This document shows, one piece after another, positions 1 to 7,356 of a stretch of 22,306 nucleotides of DNA; the stretch's first letter is position 1; each line of letters opens with the position of its first letter. The translations under genes were made by a program, and so were the position numbers. This stretch comes from Bacteroidota bacterium (GTDB lineage Bacteria > Spirochaetota > Spirochaetia > JABMQR01). The notes beneath the pieces were generated by a model, which was not told the DNA's origin, ran no database searches, and saw nothing but the letters and a program-made list of their open reading frames with translations. The stretch lies in assembly GCA_013202335.1 (NCBI GenBank), contig JABMQR010000092.1, positions 1-22,306 on the forward strand. The letters run 5' to 3'.

Positions 1-133
1 ATACATATCCTGGAGTTTTGCCTTAGCAAAACTCCCAAGATCAAATGCTGTTAAGCATTTTCCTACCCTATACATATCCTGGAGTTTTGCCTTAGCAAAA
101 CTCCCAAGATCAAATGCTGTTAAGCATTTGATC
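1..133. repeat. tandem two-hairpin intergenic repeat (two 60-bp copies, period 69)
   Basis: Positions 1-60 and 70-129 are identical over 60 bp and separated by 9 bp. Each copy holds two perfect hairpins. The first is GGAGTTTTGC-CTTA-GCAAAACTCC (12-35 and 81-104). The second has the stem AAATGCT/AGCATTT around GTTA (43-60 and 112-129). In the second copy flanking GATC extends the latter to an 11-bp stem (108-133). The element begins 3 bp after the stop codon of the minus-strand HD hydrolase. It resembles a REP/BIME-type extragenic palindrome and may protect or end that transcript, although no T-run follows the stems. The window starts exactly at the repeat, so more copies may lie upstream. Confidence 0.85.
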
Positions 134-135
134 CG

Positions 136-1257
136 CTACCTCTCCATTAAGAAGCGGTTAAATTGATTCTCCATATACTTAGGCTGAAGTATCTCATTAA
201 CACAGCCTAATGCATAGTTATCGCTCATTCCAGCAAGATAATCACAAACTATTTGTTCAAAACCCCCATCAACAGATTCATAGAAATTTTTCATTTTCAG
301 TACATAATCTCCGAACCTTACAGAAAGTAAGTTTCGTTCCTTTCTATACAATTCGAGATTAAATCCATTCTTTGTAAAAATGTCTTCCAAATATTCATAA
401 ATTAATTTCATTATTCTCTCAAAATATGTGTGGTACTCTGATAGGAGCGGTGATTTATAAATATAGTTATAATTGTGGTCTTTCATAAGACACACACTCT
501 CATAAATTTTATCTGAAAAACCAATTCCCTTATGTTCATTTGAGCTTTTAATTACATCCTGAACAAGATTGTTAATAATTTCAGCATTTGTAGATCCTAT
601 AATTTTACTCACGCTGGTTGGTATTGTATCTGGTGATATGATCTTAAGTTTAACTGCATCCTCATAATCACGCCCCAAATATGCAATTTTATCAGCAATA
701 CGAACTACTGTTCCTTCCCATGTTGAAGGAGTTGAGTTTCGATCAGTAATTTTGTGTAAATTTTTCACTCTTTGATCTGGAACTATATACTGTTCAAACT
801 TTTCGCCGCAATGACTTATTATCCCATCACGAACTGCGTACGTTAAATTTAATCCTCTACCATACTCAGCAAGATAATCTACTACTCTGAGTGAATAGAC
901 TTCATGGATAAAACCACCATGCAGGGCATTTAGATCATTAAGCACCCACTCACCTACATGCCCAAACGGCGTATGACCAAGATCATGTCCCATCCCAATT
1001 GCCCAGGCAAGCTCATCATCCAGATTAAGACCTTTACAAATTGAGGAGGCAATAGAGGCTACGTGCATTACATGTTCAATCCTTGTGCAGATATGATCAT
1101 TACTAGGTGCAAAAAACACTTGTGTTTTGTGTTTTAGTCTCCTGAATGGGTATGAGTGAATAATTGCAGTGGTATCACGGAAGAAAGCGCCTCTGGCATC
1201 CTCTTTCTTTGGATGCTCTCTCTTCATTAATATTGACGAATCTATGGTATTTTTCAT
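136..1257 (-). CDS. dGTPase-like HD-domain deoxynucleotide triphosphohydrolase
   Basis: The product (373 aa from the chosen start) belongs to the HD-superfamily dGTPase-like enzymes, which hydrolyse dNTPs to the nucleoside and triphosphate in the cytoplasm. Visible motifs, numbered from this start: FRRLKHKTQVF near residue 38 (the family's arginine-rich entry motif), RIEHVMHV with the metal-ligand histidine H62, GHDLGHTPFGH with the HD pair H91-D92, and ADKIAYLGRDYED with the fourth metal aspartate D189. The length fits type-2 dGTPases. An upstream in-frame GTG (1284) would add nine residues, but the ATG at 1257 has an AAGGGA-like ribosome site seven bases upstream and begins closer to the conserved region. 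It is monocistronic here and divergent from the next gene. The paired-hairpin repeat starts directly behind its stop. Substrate preference among dNTPs cannot be read from the sequence. Confidence 0.85.
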   Translation of the reverse strand: MKNTIDSSILMKREHPKKEDARGAFFRDTTAIIHSYPFRRLKHKTQVFFAPSNDHICTRIEHVMHVASIASSICKGLNLDDELAWAIGMGHDLGHTPFGHVGEWVLNDLNALHGGFIHEVYSLRVVDYLAEYGRGLNLTYAVRDGIISHCGEKFEQYIVPDQRVKNLHKITDRNSTPSTWEGTVVRIADKIAYLGRDYEDAVKLKIISPDTIPTSVSKIIGSTNAEIINNLVQDVIKSSNEHKGIGFSDKIYESVCLMKDHNYNYIYKSPLLSEYHTYFERIMKLIYEYLEDIFTKNGFNLELYRKERNLLSVRFGDYVLKMKNFYESVDGGFEQIVCDYLAGMSDNYALGCVNEILQPKYMENQFNRFLMER

Positions 1258-1307
1258 TATGTTCCCTTTACTTACAATCACCACCGAAATAGAATAGGTA
1301 TTTATTA

Positions 1308-1325
1308 AACCTGACCGGACAGGTT
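1308..1325. promoter_or_regulatory. candidate operator: 18-bp near-perfect palindrome in the dGTPase-like gene leader
   Basis: The sequence AACCTG-A-CCGG-A-CAGGTT has dyad symmetry over 16 of 18 positions. It is much richer in GC than its surroundings. It lies between the candidate minus-strand promoter (1349-1377) and the start codon at 1257, roughly 20-35 bases downstream of the expected transcription start. A repressor bound there would block the transcript. No regulator gene lies in the window. Confidence 0.35.
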
Positions 1326-1348
1326 GATTTTTAAAATTTCAATATGAT

Positions 1349-1377
1349 ATTATACAACGTAAACATTGGGTGAGCAA
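1349..1377 (-). promoter_or_regulatory. candidate sigma-70 promoter for the dGTPase-like gene
   Basis: On the minus strand a perfect TATAAT (1349-1354) lies 17 bp downstream of TTGCTC (1372-1377, matching the first three bases of TTGACA). The spacing is ideal but the -35 is weak. The leader to the ATG at 1257 would be about 85 nt and would contain the palindrome at 1308-1325. Confidence 0.4.
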
Positions 1378-1424
1378 TGAAAGTTAAATCTCATGAAATT
1401 ACTATAATTTTTTCTGCCAGGTAA

Positions 1425-1453
1425 TTGTTTTATATAAAATAGTTACATATACC
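1425..1453 (+). promoter_or_regulatory. weak candidate promoter for the 1523-7353 gene run
   Basis: TTGTTT (1425-1430) and TATACC (1448-1453) are separated by 17 bp, giving 3/6 and 4/6 consensus matches, about 70 bp before the first start codon. A perfect TATAAT at 1403-1408 is an alternative -10 but lacks a recognisable -35. The region is very AT-rich, so either could be chance. Confidence 0.22.
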
Positions 1454-1522
1454 CTAGATTAACATACTTTAACCGATGTAATTATTTTATTATTGCTATG
1501 TTAATTAAATCAGTAGGAAAAA

Positions 1523-2536
1523 ATGGAACAATTTTATATTGAATTGATTGAAGTGATCCTGCATTTTTCAGCAGTAGTGTACTGCATTATCGCTGTTTTT
1601 AAACGGTGGGGCTATTACTGGACTCTTCCGGCACTCTCTTCGTTGCTATTTTTCATAGCAGCTTTTCGTTCAGCTTATATCTCGTCAACTCAGGAAATAA
1701 TTCTTACAGGTACGGGACTGCTTTTTTCTTTAACTTCAGCTATCGGAGCTCTTGTCTGGTTTATCTGTCTAATGATACTTCATAAAATTCTCATAAACAA
1801 AAAAGAAGATCATTTCTCAAAAAAATCTTTCTGGATGACTCTTCAACTATATTTTACCCTGTACGACCTGAAAATTCAGTATTACTACAATCAAAGAAAG
1901 AAGAGAGTGACACGGGTCGTGAAAAAAAAGATTAACCAACCGACAATACCTACCCCCTTTTATTTCTTTGGTTTAAAACACTGCGGCAAAAGTACTTTGG
2001 GGAGATTAACAGCTCAAGCTTTATCAATGAGTTTTCTGGATGCAGATGATATTCTGTCAACATATCTTGGTACTAAACCTGGTTACGAGACAATGACCAT
2101 AAGAGATTTGTACCGAATAAGTGGTAAAAATACATTTCAGGAGTATGAATACCTATCCATGGTTGAAAATATTGAACGTAAACTATCTATACCTCTATCT
2201 GAATTGAACAAAAGTCTTAATTATATCTATGCTCTCGGCGGAGGAGCTTGTGACAATGCACGCCTTACAAATTATTTAAAACAAACAAATGGTACATTCT
2301 TTTATATAAAACAAGATGAACAAGTACTGTTACACAGGATTTTACAGAATGGCGTTCCTCCATTTCTTGATAATGCAAACCCGGAAGAGAGTTTTCATAA
2401 ATTATTTATAGCCAGATCAGAAATATATGAAAAACTGGCTGACTATATAATTGATATTTCAGGAAACCAACCCATAGAGGATTCTGTGAGCATGATTATC
2501 GCTTTTCTGCACCAACTTAAAGCCCAGAGGAAATAA
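1523..2536 (+). CDS. membrane-anchored shikimate-kinase-like protein
   Basis: The 337-aa product fuses a hydrophobic N-terminus to a P-loop kinase domain. Two to three membrane segments are visible at about 7-27, 31-50 and 61-90. A strongly basic stretch (91-140) follows, so the kinase should face the cytoplasm. The kinase part (about 146-335) resembles shikimate kinase: Walker A GLKHCGKST (150-158), the DAD metal/substrate motif (173-175), GGGA (239-242) and the R-x-x-x-Y helix (R298). Shikimate kinases are normally about 170 aa and soluble. By my alignment with Mycobacterium tuberculosis AroK, the shikimate-binding Arg58 is Gln206 here, and Arg117 of the RPLL lid motif is Pro279. The true substrate is therefore uncertain. 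The start has TAGGA five bases upstream. The stop overlaps the next ATG (TAATG), indicating translational coupling. It could still be a working AroK in a genome that also carries aroDE nearby. Confidence 0.7.
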   Translation: MEQFYIELIEVILHFSAVVYCIIAVFKRWGYYWTLPALSSLLFFIAAFRSAYISSTQEIILTGTGLLFSLTSAIGALVWFICLMILHKILINKKEDHFSKKSFWMTLQLYFTLYDLKIQYYYNQRKKRVTRVVKKKINQPTIPTPFYFFGLKHCGKSTLGRLTAQALSMSFLDADDILSTYLGTKPGYETMTIRDLYRISGKNTFQEYEYLSMVENIERKLSIPLSELNKSLNYIYALGGGACDNARLTNYLKQTNGTFFYIKQDEQVLLHRILQNGVPPFLDNANPEESFHKLFIARSEIYEKLADYIIDISGNQPIEDSVSMIIAFLHQLKAQRK

Positions 2537-3351
2537 TGAAAATTGGTTACTTTCAATACCATCCTTTTTACCATGATATACTCAAAAATCATGAATATAT
2601 CAAGTCGCGGTTAGGCAAGACTTCAGCGGATCTTTTGGTCCTCCCTGAACTTTCTCTATCCGGGTATCTTTTTGGAACAAATGATGAAGTTTTGGCTTGT
2701 GCTGAGACCATCCCGGGTCCTTCAAGTGACATGTTTCTTGCTTTAGCAAAAAAGACCCAAACATCATATATCTATGGTTGTATAGAGAAGGCTGATCCTG
2801 AGAAAGTTGATATTGATGGATCAAATTTATGCTATAACAGCTCCGTTTTTATAAATCCTCAAGGTGAAATAATTACCTATAGAAAAGCCCATCTCTTTAA
2901 TCGGGAGAAAATTCATTTCATACCTGGAAATGATCCTTTTTTTGTATTTGATGTTCAGGGCGTATCTGTTGGTATGTTAATTTGTTTTGATCATATGTTT
3001 CCTGAAGCAGCAAGAACCTTGACTCTTTTAGGAGCACAAATTATCTGTCACCCCTCTAACCTGGTATTAACCGGATACGCTCAGGCAACCACCCTTGCAC
3101 GATCAATAGAAAATCAAATTTACTGGATATTGGCAAATAGGATTGGTACTGAAAAATCCGGATCTGTGACATGCACGTATACTGGAGGCAGCCAGATTAC
3201 AGCCCCTGACGGATCTATATTAATTTCATCTTCTGCGGTAAAAGAAGATATACAGGTTATTGATATTGATCCCTCACTAGCTCTTAATAAGTCAATTTCT
3301 AAAAGAAACCACATTATTAATGATCGTCGAACCGACCTGTATCGTGTATAA
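2536..3351 (+). CDS. nitrilase-superfamily carbon-nitrogen hydrolase
   Basis: The 271-aa protein has the full catalytic triad of the nitrilase/omega-amidase superfamily: E38 in LVLPELSLSGY, K117 in YRKAHLF, and the nucleophile C150 in GMLICFDHMFPE. Such enzymes hydrolyse amides, carbamoyl groups or nitriles through a cysteine thioester. Length and motifs fit the small stand-alone amidases rather than NAD synthetase or apolipoprotein N-acyltransferase fusions. The particular substrate is not identifiable. An AGAGGA site precedes the ATG. The gene overlaps the upstream kinase-like gene by one base, so the two are probably made together. A 56-bp gap separates it from the helicase gene. Confidence 0.85.
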   Translation: MKIGYFQYHPFYHDILKNHEYIKSRLGKTSADLLVLPELSLSGYLFGTNDEVLACAETIPGPSSDMFLALAKKTQTSYIYGCIEKADPEKVDIDGSNLCYNSSVFINPQGEIITYRKAHLFNREKIHFIPGNDPFFVFDVQGVSVGMLICFDHMFPEAARTLTLLGAQIICHPSNLVLTGYAQATTLARSIENQIYWILANRIGTEKSGSVTCTYTGGSQITAPDGSILISSSAVKEDIQVIDIDPSLALNKSISKRNHIINDRRTDLYRV

Positions 3352-3407
3352 CAATTACCTGATTCTGTATTGATTTTCTACTCATAAATGAGTTACTCTA
3401 TGCAGAT

Positions 3408-5129
3408 ATGGATTCTCAAAATCATGACCGACCTATTATTGTACAAAGTGACAAAACTATCCTCCTTGAAGTACATTCACCTGATTTTAATAAAGCCAGG
3501 AATGAAATTTCTGTCTTTGCTGAATTAGTTAAATCACCTGAGCATGTACATACTTATAAATTATCACCATTGTCTCTTTGGAATGCTGCATCAACAGGTT
3601 CAACTGTCGACGACATTGAAACAATTTTACAGTATTGGTCACGATATCCTGTCCCTGAATCTATTTTATTTAGCATTCGTGACACAATAAGTAAGTACGG
3701 ACTCATTTCTCTACATAAAGTCATTACTGATGAAGCATATTTATACCTATACATACCAACAAAAAAGCTAAATCTTGAGTGTAAATCAAGAGCAAAAATA
3801 AAAGAACTCCTTTTACCAATACCGGAAGCGATTTCAAATTCATCGCAGATTTTGGACCTAAATCTAAATACTGATATTCAATATGGTTTTTTTGTTCATC
3901 TTTATAACAGGGGCGAATTAAAACTACAGTTAATTAAGGCAGGCTATCCCGTTGATGACCTGGTACCATTAAGAAAAGGAGCACATCTTGATATAGCGTT
4001 TAAAAATACTACTTCATCAGGATACCCTTTCATATTACGAAACTATCAAAGAGAAGCTTGTGATGCCTTTATAGGAAATGGAAAATCAGGATTTGGAACA
4101 CTTGTTCTGCCCTGCGGTTCAGGGAAAACCATTATTGGCATAGCAGCAATGGAAGCCTTTAAAACAAATACACTTATTGTTACAACAAACATTGCCGCTG
4201 TTCATCAATGGATATATGAATTACTTGATAAAACAAATCTTACCAAAGATCAAATTGGAGAATATTCCGGTGACAGGAAAGAAATTTTACCTATTACCGT
4301 TTGCACCTATCAAATCTTAACATGGAGAAAGGATAAAGAGAGCGATTTCCCACACTTTGGTATTTTCAGAGAAAGAGATTGGGGACTAATACTTTATGAT
4401 GAAGTTCATGTCCTCCCGGCACCTGTTTTCAAGGTAACTGCTGAAATCCAGGCAATAAGCCGCTTGGGTTTAACTGCGACACTTATACGTGAAGATAATC
4501 GGGAGGATGAAGTATTCTCTCTTGTAGGACCTAAACGATATGATGTCCCATGGAAAGAACTTGAACAAAAAGGATGGATAGCTGAAGCTCATTGTTATGA
4601 AATACGGATTCCTTTACAACAATCTCTTGAACTTGATTATGCAATAGGTTCTAAACGTCAAAAATACCGCATTGCCTCTGAAAACCCAATAAAAACACAG
4701 GTTGTAAAACAGTTAATTGATAATCATAAGAAAGATTACATCTTAATTATTGGGCAATATATATCACAACTTTCAAAGTTAGCTGAAGAGTTGAAGTTGC
4801 CTTTAATTACCGGTGCAACTCCAAACAGCAGGAGAGAGGAACTATTTAACAAATTTCGAAAAAAAGAGCAGCGTATTTTAATAGTATCAAAAGTTGCCAA
4901 CTTTGCAATTGACTTACCGGATGCATCCGTTGCAATTCAAATTTCGGGTACGTTCGGATCAAGACAGGAAGAGGCACAGCGATTGGGAAGAATACTTCGC
5001 CCTAAAAAGCATGGATCCTATTTTTACTCTTTAATCACACGTTATACCAGCGAGGAAGAGTTTGCTGCAAACAGACAAAAATTCCTTGCAGAACAGGGTT
5101 ACAAATATCACATAGAGATATGGGATTAA
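3408..5129 (+). CDS. XPB/Ssl2-like superfamily 2 DNA helicase
   Basis: The 573-aa ATP-driven 3'-5' DNA helicase/translocase belongs to the XPB (ERCC3/Ssl2) family, linked to nucleotide-excision repair or transcription-coupled DNA opening. Seen in order: an XPB N-terminal-type domain (about 8-120), a damage-recognition-like segment and Q-motif region (about 150-215, RNYQREA), Walker A PCGSGKT (235-241), DEVH (331-334), LTATLIRED with TAT (356-358) and the XPB-typical RED (361-363), a motif V region (SKVANFAIDLPDA, about 494-506), and motif VI QEEAQRLGRILRP (520-532) with arginine fingers. All core motifs look intact. The ATG at 3408 has no clear Shine-Dalgarno; the ATGs at 3388 and 3400 are out of frame. 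The gene is followed after 7 bases by a partner carrying a second copy of the same N-terminal domain type. Mycobacteria show the same kind of pairing (Rv0861c/Rv0862c, from memory). Confidence 0.9.
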   Translation: MDSQNHDRPIIVQSDKTILLEVHSPDFNKARNEISVFAELVKSPEHVHTYKLSPLSLWNAASTGSTVDDIETILQYWSRYPVPESILFSIRDTISKYGLISLHKVITDEAYLYLYIPTKKLNLECKSRAKIKELLLPIPEAISNSSQILDLNLNTDIQYGFFVHLYNRGELKLQLIKAGYPVDDLVPLRKGAHLDIAFKNTTSSGYPFILRNYQREACDAFIGNGKSGFGTLVLPCGSGKTIIGIAAMEAFKTNTLIVTTNIAAVHQWIYELLDKTNLTKDQIGEYSGDRKEILPITVCTYQILTWRKDKESDFPHFGIFRERDWGLILYDEVHVLPAPVFKVTAEIQAISRLGLTATLIREDNREDEVFSLVGPKRYDVPWKELEQKGWIAEAHCYEIRIPLQQSLELDYAIGSKRQKYRIASENPIKTQVVKQLIDNHKKDYILIIGQYISQLSKLAEELKLPLITGATPNSRREELFNKFRKKEQRILIVSKVANFAIDLPDASVAIQISGTFGSRQEEAQRLGRILRPKKHGSYFYSLITRYTSEEEFAANRQKFLAEQGYKYHIEIWD

Positions 5130-5136
5130 AAGATTG

Positions 5137-7353
5137 ATGAAAAAAAACAATGATTTCACAAAACTACTTCTCAGTATGGAAGATGATACTTTCTTTTATA
5201 TAATAAGAAACTATTTAGGACCTCTTCAAACACCTTTCCATAAACCTACATTGATAAAAGAATTGATTAAATTCCTCACCATTAAATCTGTTCAGGAGAA
5301 AATATTAATATATATAGACACCCTTGATAAAAAGGTTCTTACTGCTGTTTTTTTATTGTCTCAACCAACAATTCAAGACATTTATCAACTATTTCATAAT
5401 GAATATGAGTTTTTTCAGCTTCAGCAAACAATTATTAATCTTGAAGAACGGTTACTCCTGTTGACTGCTGAAACAAATGCACAACTACAGATTAATCCAT
5501 TATTCAGCGAAATGATTACAACCTATGTAGTTGATATAACTATGCTTCTCGGATCAAACAAATCTCAGGTGACAACGGGTAATACTGAAACCCTCTGCTC
5601 TGCAGTTTTTTTATTAAAACCAATTTTTATACCTTCACTGATAACATATTATTTCCACAATAAACACGCAATATTCCCTGATGGAACATATAAGAAGAAA
5701 ACCGAAGAAAATATTCTGCAGTATTTAGGTGATAAAAACCAGTCAGAATTGTTTTTACAAGCTTGTTATCTGGCTAATCATGCCTTATTTTCATTGGGCA
5801 TTTTAAAACAGAATAATACAGAAATTGTTCTTAATGATAAAATACTACTTGAGAATTCTCACTGTGATACAAAAATCATACAAAATCTAACACCTTTTCA
5901 CTTTTTTGTACTTAGCCTGATAAGTATTTTAGCCCTTCCTGTTTCAAAATTGTCAATAAGTGTGGTTAGTTCATTTTTAGTCCTGTTTAATCGTGTGAGT
6001 GATTTCTATTTTTCAAAGGATGATATTAGCAGAATGTTTTCTGCTGCCAACCTTCTCAATAAAACTCCTATAAAGCTGCAAATAAATGAGAATAGTTTAA
6101 TTGATTTACTTGTTTCTCATAAAATATTTCTTGAAAATAAGATCAATACAAACCTCGAGAATGATATCCCCCTATTTTGTATAAATCCAACAATAAAACC
6201 TCTGTTAAATTCACATTCTGCAGCAGATGGTGAAAACAGTGATACGAATTCAAACCCCTCTCTATCAAATTCTCCTTATCCTAAAAATGAACGGATCCTA
6301 ATGACAATGGATTCAGATTACTCAATTATTATAGACCCGGTAATTCCCATTCTCTCTTTTATTAAACTATATCCTTTCATTGAACTCAGGAAAATTGACA
6401 ACAAATATCTATTCGAACTAACTAAAAAAAGTTTTTTAAAGGCAATTGATTCCGGCAAAACTTTAAATCAGTTTATTTCTGCAAATAATACTCTGGCAAA
6501 AAGAGATGTCCCCTCTCATATTCTTAGCAGTATGAAGAGTTGGTTGGATGTATATAATAGAATTGATATATATTATGGTATAATTGTTAAAGCCGATCCT
6601 TTTCTTAGCCGGATAATAGAAACACATCCAGATATTAATAATTATGTTATTGAAAAACTATCTGAAGGAATTTTTCTGATGGATAAGGATAATGAATTAA
6701 TCTGGAGAGGGTTACTTACTAATTCTGGTATAGATTTTCTTCCAACCACTAAATCAGCCGTTTCAAAAGTGCAAAGTACTCAAGATAATGATTCAGCTTT
6801 TTCTCCGGATACTCAAGTTAACGACTATTATTCTAAAAATTATGTTGATATCTTTTCTAAGGATAGCTCGTTCCAAACAATTATTTCTGAGGAAATAACC
6901 AGTACGCATCTTCCAGTAAAAGAAATGAATACGGATGAAGATAGAAAATCAGTAAAAAATCTACTATCCGAAAAACTTGAAGCAATGAACTTTCCCGAAA
7001 AGGATTATGAAGAATTTAGTGCACGTATTGAAAAAAAATTGATTTTAGTTCCTGAACAGCTGCGAGGTTCCCCTTTACACAGAACAATTTGGGAAGCTAA
7101 GGGATTAGATTATCAGGGAAAACTTAACCTTTGTAGAAATGCACTAAAAAATGGAAATGATTTAATTGAGATCCATTTGAGGAAAATTGATGGAAGTGAA
7201 ATAGTAACTCTATTAAGACCTGTTGCCTTGGAAAATCCAGGAAAAGATGCCTTACTTCGGGGGATAATAGTACCGGAAGAAACTGAGGCTGAGTTTATTG
7301 TCAGAAAAATCTTTCTTTTGCGAAAGTTGAAAAGTTCACTTTTTTCACCATAA
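5137..7353 (+). CDS. XPB-partner protein with XPB N-terminal-like domain and WYL-like C-terminus
   Basis: This 738-aa protein has no helicase motors. Residues about 1-340 are helical and look like winged-helix repeats. Residues about 384-540 match the pattern of the 'XPB/Ssl2-like helicase, N-terminal' domain (Helicase_C_3): a beta-rich start (RILMTMDSDYSIIIDP), an alpha segment (FELTKKSFLKAIDSGKTLNQFI), then DVPSHILSSMKSWLDVYNRIDI, the same arrangement seen in residues 8-120 of the upstream helicase. A Ser/Thr/Asp-rich linker (about 540-600) leads to a C-terminal segment (about 660-735) resembling a WYL-type beta fold. It is probably a helicase-associated accessory factor acting with the XPB protein, which is inference from adjacency and the shared domain. 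A TTG at 5134 is directly in front of the ATG at 5137; I chose the ATG. Its stop lies 3 bp from the convergent aroDE stop. Confidence 0.75.
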   Translation: MKKNNDFTKLLLSMEDDTFFYIIRNYLGPLQTPFHKPTLIKELIKFLTIKSVQEKILIYIDTLDKKVLTAVFLLSQPTIQDIYQLFHNEYEFFQLQQTIINLEERLLLLTAETNAQLQINPLFSEMITTYVVDITMLLGSNKSQVTTGNTETLCSAVFLLKPIFIPSLITYYFHNKHAIFPDGTYKKKTEENILQYLGDKNQSELFLQACYLANHALFSLGILKQNNTEIVLNDKILLENSHCDTKIIQNLTPFHFFVLSLISILALPVSKLSISVVSSFLVLFNRVSDFYFSKDDISRMFSAANLLNKTPIKLQINENSLIDLLVSHKIFLENKINTNLENDIPLFCINPTIKPLLNSHSAADGENSDTNSNPSLSNSPYPKNERILMTMDSDYSIIIDPVIPILSFIKLYPFIELRKIDNKYLFELTKKSFLKAIDSGKTLNQFISANNTLAKRDVPSHILSSMKSWLDVYNRIDIYYGIIVKADPFLSRIIETHPDINNYVIEKLSEGIFLMDKDNELIWRGLLTNSGIDFLPTTKSAVSKVQSTQDNDSAFSPDTQVNDYYSKNYVDIFSKDSSFQTIISEEITSTHLPVKEMNTDEDRKSVKNLLSEKLEAMNFPEKDYEEFSARIEKKLILVPEQLRGSPLHRTIWEAKGLDYQGKLNLCRNALKNGNDLIEIHLRKIDGSEIVTLLRPVALENPGKDALLRGIIVPEETEAEFIVRKIFLLRKLKSSLFSP

Positions 7354-7356
7354 CAG

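Noticed and set aside
50..125. GTTAAGC inside the left-edge repeats fits the GTTRRRY core of integron attC sites, which are known in Treponema denticola.
   Set aside because: No matching RYYYAAC partner or L box lies at the right distance on either strand, the hairpins are perfect rather than bulged, and no integrase is visible.
3380..3393. Perfect 14-bp inverted repeat ACTCATAAATGAGT before the helicase gene.
   Set aside because: Short, AT-rich, with no promoter next to it; not enough to call an operator.
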